The notes beneath the pieces are model-generated. The model was not told where the DNA came from, searched no databases, and saw nothing but the letters and a program-made list of their open reading frames with translations. Both the position numbers and the translations under genes were made by a program. Shown here piece by piece: positions 55,154-63,776 of a DNA stretch of 64,000 bases; the stretch's first letter is position 1, and each line of letters opens with the position of its first letter. This stretch comes from Paracrocinitomix mangrovi (GTDB taxonomy: Bacteria; Bacteroidota; Bacteroidia; Flavobacteriales_D; Crocinitomicaceae), in NCBI RefSeq assembly GCF_019740355.2, contig NZ_CP091819.1, forward strand, positions 2,232,001-2,296,000, written 5' to 3'.

Positions 55154-55876
55154 TTACTTTTTCCCAGCTAACCAGGCATAATATAAGTCGAAGTAACTTT
55201 TTGTTTCAAGTACCACTACACCTCCGGTAGTATCTCCGTATTTAGCAGGAACTCCTCCTGTATATCCGGTCATTCCACCTATTCCAACACCTGGTACTCC
55301 ATTTAAGTCTTGGGATTTAACACCATCTACATAGTATACCACATCTCCAGGTCTCGAACCTCTGATAATCATATCTGAAGTACCTTCTTGAATAATGATA
55401 TCCGAATTATATGCAGCAAACAATTCCTTTGGATTTTGAATCAGTGGAGAATGTTCAATATCATCCACACCGATTTTAATTTGCTGTACATCTTTTTCAA
55501 TCAAAGGTGGCTCATACACGTATACATATGGCCCTAACACTGTACTTTTTTCTCTTAAAACAACTCTTCCTACATCTGCAATTCCGTTTGACGCAACAAT
55601 GATTGCCTTTTGAATAGTTGTATCTTTTCCAGTTGAATAAGAATACAGATTATAGGTTCCGGGAGTCAAAGCTTTAAAAGCAAACTTCCCATCTATATCT
55701 GCTGCCATTTTAGTTGTGTTTCCATGACCTTCTACCCAAACTCTAGCATTTGGAATTGGTTCTTTTGATGCTTCATCAACGATTACTCCTTTGATAGTTC
55801 CAAGATTAACTTGAGCAGACACCATCCCTGCTATAAACAAGGCTGCAACACTTAATGTAATTTTCAATTTTCTCAT
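55154..55876 (-). CDS. Carboxypeptidase-like plus TonB-plug protein without the barrel
   Basis: 240 aa. A signal peptide (residues 1-21) precedes a carboxypeptidase-regulatory-like domain (~26-110) and a TonB-dependent-receptor plug (~125-228) with the typical NPKELFAAYNSDIIIQEGTSD and GSRPGDVVYYVDGVK stretches. A full receptor would continue with a ~500-residue barrel, but the frame stops after LAGKK and a terminator follows. The gene is therefore a stand-alone plug protein or a truncated receptor. A similar but shorter paralogue lies 90 nt downstream (54663-55064). Confidence 0.75.
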   Translation of the reverse strand: MRKLKITLSVAALFIAGMVSAQVNLGTIKGVIVDEASKEPIPNARVWVEGHGNTTKMAADIDGKFAFKALTPGTYNLYSYSTGKDTTIQKAIIVASNGIADVGRVVLREKSTVLGPYVYVYEPPLIEKDVQQIKIGVDDIEHSPLIQNPKELFAAYNSDIIIQEGTSDMIIRGSRPGDVVYYVDGVKSQDLNGVPGVGIGGMTGYTGGVPAKYGDTTGGVVVLETKSYFDLYYAWLAGKK

Positions 55877-56057
55877 GACTTAATTTTTATGTTCATACTC
55901 AAGAAAGGATTCGCTTTAATTTTTTACTGATTAATTCCTCAGCTGCGTTTCTCAATTCTCATTGTCAATTACTAGATGTAGCGCTTCACATAATTCCATA
56001 AAAAAAATCCAGAAAAATTTCTTTTCCCAGTATTTACAGCACTTTGAAAGGTGATTT

Positions 56058-56741
56058 TTATTTATGAAACTTCATTAAAGAGATGGCAAAAATGTTCCAG
56101 GCTGCAGTTTTTACTCCTGCATTTTTTAATCCGGCATTGGTCCATGAGTTGCAGGTTTCAAAAACGTGATATGAGTTATTAGCTTCATAAAATCTATCAT
56201 AACCGTAATACGTTATTTCCGGAATTAGTAGAGGCTTACTATCTTTTATATAAAAGGAAGATTCAATGTACTCACACAATTTCTTGTATCCTTCATCAGT
56301 AATTTCAAAAGATAAACAATGATCTGATGCTGAAGGAGTATAATTTAAGGCTTCAACGTGCATTGCTGTTTCAGTAGGAACCATTAATGCTTTAAATGCT
56401 ATAGGAAAAGAAAAATCATCCCACGTTTTAATTACTGTATAAAAATCTCTATCACCCCATCCAAATGAGTAGTATGTAGCATTGCTTCTAGACTTAAAGT
56501 CATCAGCATTTAAAAACTCATTCCAATCTTGAAGATCATTACTAACAGGCACACAAATATCTGTGTGGATTCCGTTTGATCTTATGAAGATTTGGTGATT
56601 TGCGGCTCCACTGTATGGTATGTGATAGCTAAAAATCAATCCCAACATAGCATACATTATTACTAAAGTAAAACCACCAATTATTGTTGTTATGGTTTGA
56701 CTTATAATGATCACCGCTATTTTCAATGTTTTATTTTTCAC
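56058..56741 (-). CDS. DUF2459-family membrane-anchored protein
   Basis: 227 aa. One N-terminal transmembrane helix (~8-35). Conserved blocks of the family are seen: SNGIHTDICVPV (~54-65), the YYSFGWGDRDFY stretch (~90-102), and ETCNSWTNAGLKNAGV (~195-210). DUF2459 proteins are thought to be related to papain-like or NlpC/P60-type folds with unproven activity; the Cys in ETCNSW and His in HTD are candidates for catalysis, by inference. Divergent from rlmN. Confidence 0.75.
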   Translation of the reverse strand: MKNKTLKIAVIIISQTITTIIGGFTLVIMYAMLGLIFSYHIPYSGAANHQIFIRSNGIHTDICVPVSNDLQDWNEFLNADDFKSRSNATYYSFGWGDRDFYTVIKTWDDFSFPIAFKALMVPTETAMHVEALNYTPSASDHCLSFEITDEGYKKLCEYIESSFYIKDSKPLLIPEITYYGYDRFYEANNSYHVFETCNSWTNAGLKNAGVKTAAWNIFAISLMKFHK

Positions 56742-56763
56742 TGGATATTAGATAATATAAGCC

Positions 56764-56771
56764 TACCTTTG
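56764..56771 (+). promoter_or_regulatory. Perfect -7 box for rlmN
   Basis: TACCTTTG; first T 19 nt before the ATG at 56783, so the leader is only a few nucleotides. Confidence 0.55.
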
Positions 56772-56782
56772 CAGCTAGCTTT

Positions 56783-57856
56783 ATGAATGTATCCAAAAAA
56801 AATATAAGAAGTCACCCATTGGAGGACATCATTTCTGATCTGGAACAAATTGGTGAGAAAAAATTCAGAGCCAAACAAGTATATGAATGGATCTGGAAAA
56901 GAGGAGCACGTTCATTTGATGAAATGCACAATGTATCTAAGAAAGTAACCGATCATTTAAATGACAATTATTTTCTTGATACTATTGACATATCAGATCA
57001 GCAAAAAAGTAATGACGGCACAATTAAGTGTGCATTTAAATCTTTTGACAATCAAATTACTGAAGGCGTATTGATTCCTACATCCAGTAGAGTAACTGCT
57101 TGTGTATCTTCACAAGTAGGGTGTAGTTTGGCATGTAAATTTTGTGCTACCGGACGTTTAAAATTGATGCGCAATTTAACCCCTGGTGAAATTTATGATC
57201 AGGTAAAATTGTTGAATGACTTATCTGAAGCAGAATACGGTCAACGTTTAACAAACATTGTTTTTATGGGAATGGGAGAACCATTGTTGAATTACAAGAA
57301 TTTGTTAAGTGGAATTGAAATGATCTGTAGTGAAAACGGACTTGGATTTTCTCCTAAACGAGTAACCGTTTCAACAGCTGGAATTGCCAAAATGATTACA
57401 AAATTAGGAGATGATGATGTCAAGTTTAATTTGGCGCTTTCTTTACACGCAGCCAATGATGTTAAACGTTCTGAGATAATGGAAATTAACGATTCCAATA
57501 ATTTAGATGTATTGGCTGAATCATTGCGATATTTTTATGATCAAACGGGTTCAAGAATAACTTTTGAATACATCATTTTTAAAGACTTTAATGATGATCT
57601 AAAAGATGCTAAAGAACTGGCTGATTATTGCAAAAATCTACCTGTAAAAATCAACATCATTGAGTATAATCCAATTGATGGTGGAGAATTCCAACAAGCT
57701 GATCCTCAAAAAGTAGACGCCTTTGCCAACTATTTAGAATCTCTAAATCTAGTAGTAAATGTTAGGCGCAGCAGAGGAAAAGACATAGATGCGGCCTGTG
57801 GTCAATTGGCTAACAAGAACAAATCTATCCAATTAAAGGAACGAGTTTTGAAATAA
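56783..57856 (+). CDS. rlmN: 23S rRNA/tRNA m2A methyltransferase RlmN
   Basis: 357 aa. Radical-SAM cluster motif CSLACKFC with Cys114, 118 and 121, the second catalytic Cys at ~339 (DAACGQLA), and the usual GMGEPLLNY motif. It methylates A2503 of 23S rRNA and A37 of some tRNAs. Intact and of normal length. Divergent from the DUF2459 gene; 41 nt separate the starts. Confidence 0.96.
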   Translation: MNVSKKNIRSHPLEDIISDLEQIGEKKFRAKQVYEWIWKRGARSFDEMHNVSKKVTDHLNDNYFLDTIDISDQQKSNDGTIKCAFKSFDNQITEGVLIPTSSRVTACVSSQVGCSLACKFCATGRLKLMRNLTPGEIYDQVKLLNDLSEAEYGQRLTNIVFMGMGEPLLNYKNLLSGIEMICSENGLGFSPKRVTVSTAGIAKMITKLGDDDVKFNLALSLHAANDVKRSEIMEINDSNNLDVLAESLRYFYDQTGSRITFEYIIFKDFNDDLKDAKELADYCKNLPVKINIIEYNPIDGGEFQQADPQKVDAFANYLESLNLVVNVRRSRGKDIDAACGQLANKNKSIQLKERVLK

Positions 57857-57912
57857 ACGGGTATCTTAGCGGCCCAGGAAAAAACTGGGTTAACTAATTA
57901 AATTTTAAATTG

Positions 57913-58563
57913 ATGAAAAAAGTAACACTACTTTTCGCAGCTGCTTTAGGAATGTTTTTGTACGCTTGCGGAGGATCAAATTCAGAAGGTGATTCTGATT
58001 ATGAAGGAGAAGATTACGAAGCAACTGCTTTCGTAGACGTTGATAATGGTGCTGACACTACAGTTGTAGTAACCATAGAATCAAAAGATGGAGAAGATAA
58101 ATTCGAATTGGAAATTCCATCTTGGGAAGTTGAAATGATTGAAATGCCTTACGGTGAATATCACGTAAAAGCTGTTACAGTAACTGATTCAGTTATTGTT
58201 GACGAAGACTTCAAATTAGAAGAAGTTGATTACGTATATGGATTTAACTTAAATCTTACTAAGGAAGACTATATCGTAGAAAATGTAGTATATGCTGTTA
58301 ATCCAACAGGATTAGAGAATTACGGTAAAACATTGACTTATGATGGTAAAACTTACGATAACATTGATGCTTATGTAATCGAAGGAAAATTAGTTGTACC
58401 AGAAGAGTGGGATTATAACTTAGACGAAGAGTATCCTGAAGAAATTGAATTAGCTGCAGGAAGTACTACAGACAGCAGATCAAAATTGTACAGAGCATCT
58501 ACTTACATTTTGATTCTTGAATTGGCTGAATTATTTGAAGAATACGGTGACGAGTCTTTCTAA
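57913..58563 (+). CDS. Acidic lipoprotein of unknown function
   Basis: 216 aa from the ATG at 57913. Lipoprotein signal MFLYACGG (Cys19), then a Glu/Asp-rich chain with beta-like segments (DTTVVVTIESKDG, YGEYHVKAVTV). The strong acidity could suit binding of calcium or a basic partner. A small hairpin CCCAG/CTGGG lies in the leader (57873-57889). A strong terminator closes the gene. No family is recognised. Confidence 0.65.
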   Translation: MKKVTLLFAAALGMFLYACGGSNSEGDSDYEGEDYEATAFVDVDNGADTTVVVTIESKDGEDKFELEIPSWEVEMIEMPYGEYHVKAVTVTDSVIVDEDFKLEEVDYVYGFNLNLTKEDYIVENVVYAVNPTGLENYGKTLTYDGKTYDNIDAYVIEGKLVVPEEWDYNLDEEYPEEIELAAGSTTDSRSKLYRASTYILILELAELFEEYGDESF

Positions 58564-58594
58564 AAAATAGACTTTCATCCTTTTAATATTTAAG

Positions 58595-58619
58595 CGCCCT
58601 CTATATGAGGGCGTTTTTT
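58595..58619 (+). terminator. Rho-independent terminator
   Basis: CGCCCTC (58595-58601) pairs with GAGGGCG (58607-58613), 5-nt loop, followed by six T. It ends 2 nt before the -7 box of the next gene. Confidence 0.85.
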
Positions 58620-58620
58620 G

Positions 58621-58628
58621 TATCTTTA
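58621..58628 (+). promoter_or_regulatory. -7 box for the gene at 58635
   Basis: TATCTTTA, one mismatch from TAnnTTTG, with its first T 14 nt before the ATG. The preceding terminator hairpin would occupy the -33 region, so terminator and promoter are packed together. Confidence 0.45.
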
Positions 58629-58634
58629 TGTTAG

Positions 58635-60155
58635 ATGCGGCAGGCACTTATATTCATATTACTATTTAGCACTCAGCTTTTATATGCTCAGTTGGACAAA
58701 CCCGTTATTGGTCCTGAGTATAATACTGCGAAAAAGGAAAATTTTTCAGGCTTTCTTGGTGAATCAGATATAGGTTTATTTACTGCAGATTATGTTTACT
58801 ATAGCAAGCGTAAACAAGAACTCAATATTCGTCAGTTTCATAAAACAGATTTACAATTAGTAAGTAGTAATAATATCTACAGTGAAATTGAAGATGGCTA
58901 CTCCAATGATCCCTCTGAGATTTTCTTTCAAAACAACAGGTTTTTTCTTTTCTCAAAACTGCAATCTGATAGAGACAAAACACAATTATTAGCGCTTGAA
59001 GTATTCAATAGTAATTGTGAACGTATCAATAAAGTAATTTTAGACACTATTGAAACTGAAGAGGTAAGTTATATTGAAGAAGCTCAAGATAAAAAGGGAT
59101 TTATTCTGGCTAAGCATTTAAAATATACCCAGCTAATTGAACAAGAAATTGCCCTGTTAAAAATAGATGAAGAAGGAAACATTTCATGGGACAAAGTGAT
59201 AAAATCTCCAATGGCTCTAAAAAATCTGCGCATTGAAAAAATTGCTTTCAAATCTAACCAAACAGTTTACCTCTTGTGCAATTATGCATTTGATCTAGGC
59301 CAAGGTGGATCACAACAACTAAACAACCAATACGCATTATGGGCATATAACAACAAAATGCAGTTCTTAAAAGAATTTGAAATCCGCATTAAGGATAAAT
59401 ATATTAATGGGGTAGATATCAAAATCAATCAAGACAACCACTTATTGATGTCAGGTTATTTTAATGAAACAAAGAACCCCTCAATTGCCGGCGTATTTAG
59501 TTTGATAATTGGAGACAAACTCAAAGTAATCCATGACAGTTGGAATAAATATAATGCAGATGTTATGGCTAAGTTTTTCAATAAAGATGATAGAAATAAA
59601 GACAAGGAATTGGAAAACTATGTGTTCAAAGATATCCAGCTGTTGGATGATGGATCATTTTTCACTATTGGCGAACAGTATTACAAGTACATTGAGCGAA
59701 ATTATGACCCCAGAACTAATATCACTACAACCACTGAACACTACAATTACAACTCTATTATCGTTAGCTATTTTACAAAAGAAGGAGAATATAAATGGAC
59801 AGAAAGGGTTTCAAAATCGCAAAATTCAACAAATGACTACGGTTATTTCTCATCTTTTGTAGCACTGAATAGCGGTAAAGAATTGTATTTATTTTTCAAT
59901 GACTCAAAGAAAAATAATGAAGATCCTCCAGAAAATTATTTTGATTACGATAACCTATTTAATAATAGAAGATTCCAAATTAGTTATGCGCATATCAATA
60001 CAAAGGGAATAGTGAACAGAACCGGCTTGTTGGATGAAGATTATGATTACATGCTTCGCGCTAAATTAAGCGGACAAATTAATCCTGAATCAATGTACTT
60101 GATTACAGAATCCAATCGATCTTCGAAAATAGTTAAGGTAGCAGTAAAAAACTAA
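58635..60155 (+). CDS. Secreted protein of unknown function, possibly propeller-like
   Basis: 506 aa with a signal peptide (residues 1-18, LLYAQ). The chain alternates short strands and turns with recurrent aromatic residues (for example GYFSSFVALNSGKELYLFFND and NNRRFQISYAHINTKG), a pattern that could fit a beta-propeller, but no diagnostic motif is seen. No T9SS tail or lipobox. It converges with the small membrane-protein gene with 4 nt between stops. Confidence 0.6.
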   Translation: MRQALIFILLFSTQLLYAQLDKPVIGPEYNTAKKENFSGFLGESDIGLFTADYVYYSKRKQELNIRQFHKTDLQLVSSNNIYSEIEDGYSNDPSEIFFQNNRFFLFSKLQSDRDKTQLLALEVFNSNCERINKVILDTIETEEVSYIEEAQDKKGFILAKHLKYTQLIEQEIALLKIDEEGNISWDKVIKSPMALKNLRIEKIAFKSNQTVYLLCNYAFDLGQGGSQQLNNQYALWAYNNKMQFLKEFEIRIKDKYINGVDIKINQDNHLLMSGYFNETKNPSIAGVFSLIIGDKLKVIHDSWNKYNADVMAKFFNKDDRNKDKELENYVFKDIQLLDDGSFFTIGEQYYKYIERNYDPRTNITTTTEHYNYNSIIVSYFTKEGEYKWTERVSKSQNSTNDYGYFSSFVALNSGKELYLFFNDSKKNNEDPPENYFDYDNLFNNRRFQISYAHINTKGIVNRTGLLDEDYDYMLRAKLSGQINPESMYLITESNRSSKIVKVAVKN

Positions 60156-60159
60156 CTGC

Positions 60160-60381
60160 CTATTTCTTATTCTTATTAGCTTCCATTTCAGCTTTACTTT
60201 TGGTCAATCTTTTCCATTGCCATCTTCTCAACAAAGCTAAAACTGCAGTAATTGCAGGAACAGAAATGTACCATGATTCGGCTCTTTCTTGTATCAATAG
60301 GATAATCACCATAATAAGGCAAACACCTGTTACTATGAACCAAAAATACATTTGAATTTTACTTACTTTAATTAAATCCAT
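60160..60381 (-). CDS. Small two-TM membrane protein
   Basis: 73 aa. Two hydrophobic helices (~11-30 and ~38-51) with a basic C-terminal tail (RRWQWKRLTKSKAEMEANKNKK) in the cytosol. Its start codon shares one base with the lptC stop (TAATG), so it is translationally coupled to LptC. It may help the LPS-transport module, by position only. Confidence 0.6.
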   Translation of the reverse strand: MDLIKVSKIQMYFWFIVTGVCLIMVIILLIQERAESWYISVPAITAVLALLRRWQWKRLTKSKAEMEANKNKK

Positions 60382-60989
60382 TACTCGTTTTTATTGTAAT
60401 ACTCTACTATGACATCATGCATTTCATAATCTCTGAAATTCTCGTCTGAATCAAGGCCAACACCTCTTACATAATAATCATCTTTTCCAAAAACTTCAAA
60501 CTGCTTATCTGTTACAATACGCTTTGTTGATTGCAACCATTTCAACTCTTCTGTTTTCAGTGTTTGGTTTTCTAAATAATTAGTGAAAATTACATTATTT
60601 CTACAGACTATGATCTTTTCTCTTGGTCTCATTTCTCCATAATCTGCTTCGAGATGCGATTCAATAACATCTTTACCTTTGAAAAAATTAACCTGAAATC
60701 CATTTTTGAAAATGGTCATTTCTCTTTCTCCATCATACTTTTCCATTCGGTTAGCAATGATTTCAAAACGCACAATTCCTGAATCAGAATAAAGGGTGTG
60801 CATACCATTCACTATTTGATCAGGAGTTGAATCCGTAGCCGTCACTGTTTTTACCTGAGAAAGATCATTTTCACATGAAAATAATGAGGCACAAAAAAAC
60901 ATTCCCGCCACTATAAGGGCAGGAATGCTTAGTAATTCATATCTTATTTTCTGTTCGATTATCTGATAGTTGTAGATTCTCCCCAACAA
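60381..60989 (-). CDS. lptC: LPS export periplasmic protein LptC (lipoprotein form)
   Basis: 202 aa if begun at TTG 60989. A hydrophobic segment and a Cys (SLFSC, ~35-39) make a lipoprotein signal, but the N-terminal ~16 residues before it are polar and no ATG gives a full signal, so the start is uncertain. It overlaps the TPR gene by 31 nt. The LptC beta-jellyroll is seen: VRFEIIANRMEKYDG, the MTIFKNGFQVNFF strand, ESHLEADYGEMRPREKI, and FEVFGKDDYYVRGVGLDSDENF. LptC passes LPS from the inner-membrane transporter to LptA. Confidence 0.8.
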   Translation of the reverse strand: MLGRIYNYQIIEQKIRYELLSIPALIVAGMFFCASLFSCENDLSQVKTVTATDSTPDQIVNGMHTLYSDSGIVRFEIIANRMEKYDGEREMTIFKNGFQVNFFKGKDVIESHLEADYGEMRPREKIIVCRNNVIFTNYLENQTLKTEELKWLQSTKRIVTDKQFEVFGKDDYYVRGVGLDSDENFRDYEMHDVIVEYYNKNE

Positions 60990-62278
60990 GATAACGTGAT
61001 TGAACTTCCTTCAGTATAACTGTTGTCAAATATTTCTCCTTTATCAGGTGCGTTGCTCAAGTAAGTAGATGAACTTACATCTTCACCTAAGCTCGCCGCT
61101 TTTCTGATATAGTCATTTGCCAACCAGTAGTTTGCTTTTCTTTCAAAAGTAGACTCACCACAAGAGTTTGCCATTGCAGCAATACTGTTTCCACAAATAA
61201 TCATTGCTTTCCCTTGGTATTCACCTCCTACTGATTTTGCAGTTCTAAAAGCAGATTTGTATTGGTGAGCAGCATACTGAGCGCTTGCTAATTTGTAGTT
61301 GTATACATCTTTGTTTTCTCCTTCACCTTCCATTTCAACTGCTTTGCTAAATGCTTCAACAGCTTTGTCACTAGATTTTTTACTCATGTAAACATTACCT
61401 AAACCATAGTAACCGGCAGCAGTAGGATTTCTCTTGTTTGCTTCAACTACGTACTTCTCATAAGTTTCAGTTTCTGTACATTTTTGTTTTTCCATCAAAC
61501 CAATGAACTTGTTCAATTCAGCCATTCCAGCATCTCCTTCAGGAATTGATGTAAATTTTTTCTCTAAAACTGGCATTAACACCTCACAGTCATTTGCAAT
61601 TTTCAAGAAGTACTTGTCTAAGAAAGATTGAGCTTTTCCGTAAGCATCAGCATACTTCTCAGCTTTCTCTTTATCATCCATTGCATTTGCCTTTTTAATA
61701 GCTTGTTTACAATAGTCTGATAAGATGATGTATTCTTCAATAATAAATTCTCTTGTAGCCTCTTTCTCTTCTGCTGAAGCTTTGTTGAATTTATTTACAA
61801 TCAAGTGCATGAAATACATTTGAATTTGAGTAGGTGAAGCTTTGTCTTTTAATACATGGATATTCTCATAAAGTTTATCCATCTTCTCAGTTTCATCACT
61901 TTTCTCAGAAGTCAAGAATACTGCATAATCAAGTTCCCAATCAGGATCTTTTTCATACTTCATTCTCCCTTCATAAATCAATTTCAAAGTATCATTGATT
62001 TCAGCTTTTCTAGCTTCATCCTTAGTAGCTTTGCTCAGTTTCAAATATGCAATTCTACCATTGGTAAAGAAACCTGCATCTAAAGAATCACCACAGCTAA
62101 ACATGGCTTTATTCCAGAACATACAAGCGTCTTCTAATTGATTACTTTTTAAGTACTGGAAATACAAAGTTTTGTACTTTTTACAATCTTCATCATTGTA
62201 ATTTGAACCTTCTTGAGCAAAAGATAAATTTGCTGTAATTGTTAGTGCTAGTGCGTAAAAAAGTGCTTTCAATTTCAT
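60959..62278 (-). CDS. Periplasmic TPR-repeat protein
   Basis: 439 aa with a signal peptide (residues 1-21). TPR-like helix pairs fill most of the chain, clearest at ~290-345 (AAGYYGLGNVYMSKKSSDKA, then VEAFSKAVEMEGEGENKDVY). It lies between an outer-membrane protein gene and lptC, a position common in Bacteroidota coaX clusters. A scaffold role in the envelope is inferred. Coupled to lptC by a 31-nt overlap; 10 nt after the outer-membrane gene. Confidence 0.75.
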   Translation of the reverse strand: MKLKALFYALALTITANLSFAQEGSNYNDEDCKKYKTLYFQYLKSNQLEDACMFWNKAMFSCGDSLDAGFFTNGRIAYLKLSKATKDEARKAEINDTLKLIYEGRMKYEKDPDWELDYAVFLTSEKSDETEKMDKLYENIHVLKDKASPTQIQMYFMHLIVNKFNKASAEEKEATREFIIEEYIILSDYCKQAIKKANAMDDKEKAEKYADAYGKAQSFLDKYFLKIANDCEVLMPVLEKKFTSIPEGDAGMAELNKFIGLMEKQKCTETETYEKYVVEANKRNPTAAGYYGLGNVYMSKKSSDKAVEAFSKAVEMEGEGENKDVYNYKLASAQYAAHQYKSAFRTAKSVGGEYQGKAMIICGNSIAAMANSCGESTFERKANYWLANDYIRKAASLGEDVSSSTYLSNAPDKGEIFDNSYTEGSSITLSCWGESTTIR

Positions 62279-62288
62279 TTTTATGTGT

Positions 62289-63776
62289 TTAGTCGTACTT
62301 TCTTTTTAGGAACCATTTGTCTCCAACACCTGGTGTTAAAGAAACTCCAAAGAACACTCCAATGTATTTTTCTTGTATTAAACCGTTCTCTGTGGTTCCG
62401 AGTTTTCCAAAATTCGCTCCAAAATTAACATTTGTATTTGAAAGTTTGGCAACTCTTATTGGCAGACCTACTCCAAAACTCATGCCATAAGCGTCTAATC
62501 CGGTCAAATCTCCAAGTGAATTTTGTACCATGTATTCTGTCATAGTATAGTAACCTCCTAATCTATAGCTAATTGTGCCTAAGTAAGGTGTTTTGGCTCT
62601 ATCTAACACTACAGATATTGGTGTATACTCTATTCCTAAACCAACTCTCATTCTATCTCTTAAATTTCCATTATAAGTCATAGAACTGAAATCCTCTGTG
62701 TACTTAGACCATTTTTGAAAATCTACATCTGCCGCAATTCTAAAAACACTTGAATTATTATAGTTTTTTGGACCAAACCTTACTTCAATTCCTCCTCTAT
62801 AACCTTCTGGAATAACAACGGTTCCTTGATCGTCATTTATATATTCTATAGTATCAGAAATTACTTCTGCCCCATTAAATCCACCTACGTTAATGTATGA
62901 ATAAGAGAAGATATCATTAAAAGCTTTGAGTTTAGCCTCAGGCACATAAGCCGCACCAATTCCAACTGTAAATTTCTTGTTTTTCTCTTGATGTTTTGTA
63001 GATGTACTTTCAAGTCCAAAAGAAAATTCGTAATTGAATCCAAACTCATAATTGAATCCTTTCAATCTAAGTGAATTTTCAACCTTTGAGTTCAACCCAA
63101 GTGATGCAGACCAAAACTGGAAAGTTCTTACTCTATCAGAAGTTCCAAAAATATAATTGACATTTCCTCCTACGGATAATCGGTGTCCTAACTTTCTTTT
63201 AAAGTAAACAGTATCAAATATGTTACCTGTTGAATCTTTCAAATATCTTGGAATAGGATCACTTGTAGTGAATTTTTCCACAGGTCTGTACGCTACACCC
63301 AAATAAACATCAGACACGGCACCATAACCTTCATTGGTATACAATTCAGTACTATCACCATCTTCCACCGTATATTCAGAAATTGTATATCCGGTAAAAC
63401 TATAAGGCTTTAATCCCAGTGCAGCACCCCACCTTTTTTTTATTGGCAATCCCAATTGAAATTGATTTAATCCAAATTGTCTTTGTACTGTAGAAGCGTT
63501 TGAAGTTTCATAGCGAGAAAATCTACCATTCATTCCAAACTGAAAAACAGGAGTATATCTTGCTAAATAACTGTAAGAAGCAGGATTTAATGTATTTACT
63601 TTGGATGAATCAAAATTTGCCATACTAACTCCACCCATTGCAGAAAAAGCAGCATAATCATTGCCTTGCAACTCACCTAAACCAAAAACACTATAAGGTG
63701 AATGAGTTCCTTTTTGAGCAAAAGAACCGGTAGTAGCAACCAAAGCGATCAAAAGAACTTTAAGTGTTCTCAACAT
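62289..63776 (-). CDS. Outer-membrane beta-barrel protein (FadL-like fold)
   Basis: 495 aa with a signal peptide (residues 1-20). Landmarks are THSPYSVFGLGEL, then SAMGGVSMA and NTLNPASYS near the N-terminus, which recall the start of FadL/PorV-type barrels, then many amphipathic strands to the end (YIGVFFGVSLTPGVGDKWF). Its ATG overlaps the coaX stop by 17 nt. A transport or assembly role in the outer membrane is inferred; no substrate is known. Confidence 0.75.
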   Translation of the reverse strand: MLRTLKVLLIALVATTGSFAQKGTHSPYSVFGLGELQGNDYAAFSAMGGVSMANFDSSKVNTLNPASYSYLARYTPVFQFGMNGRFSRYETSNASTVQRQFGLNQFQLGLPIKKRWGAALGLKPYSFTGYTISEYTVEDGDSTELYTNEGYGAVSDVYLGVAYRPVEKFTTSDPIPRYLKDSTGNIFDTVYFKRKLGHRLSVGGNVNYIFGTSDRVRTFQFWSASLGLNSKVENSLRLKGFNYEFGFNYEFSFGLESTSTKHQEKNKKFTVGIGAAYVPEAKLKAFNDIFSYSYINVGGFNGAEVISDTIEYINDDQGTVVIPEGYRGGIEVRFGPKNYNNSSVFRIAADVDFQKWSKYTEDFSSMTYNGNLRDRMRVGLGIEYTPISVVLDRAKTPYLGTISYRLGGYYTMTEYMVQNSLGDLTGLDAYGMSFGVGLPIRVAKLSNTNVNFGANFGKLGTTENGLIQEKYIGVFFGVSLTPGVGDKWFLKRKYD

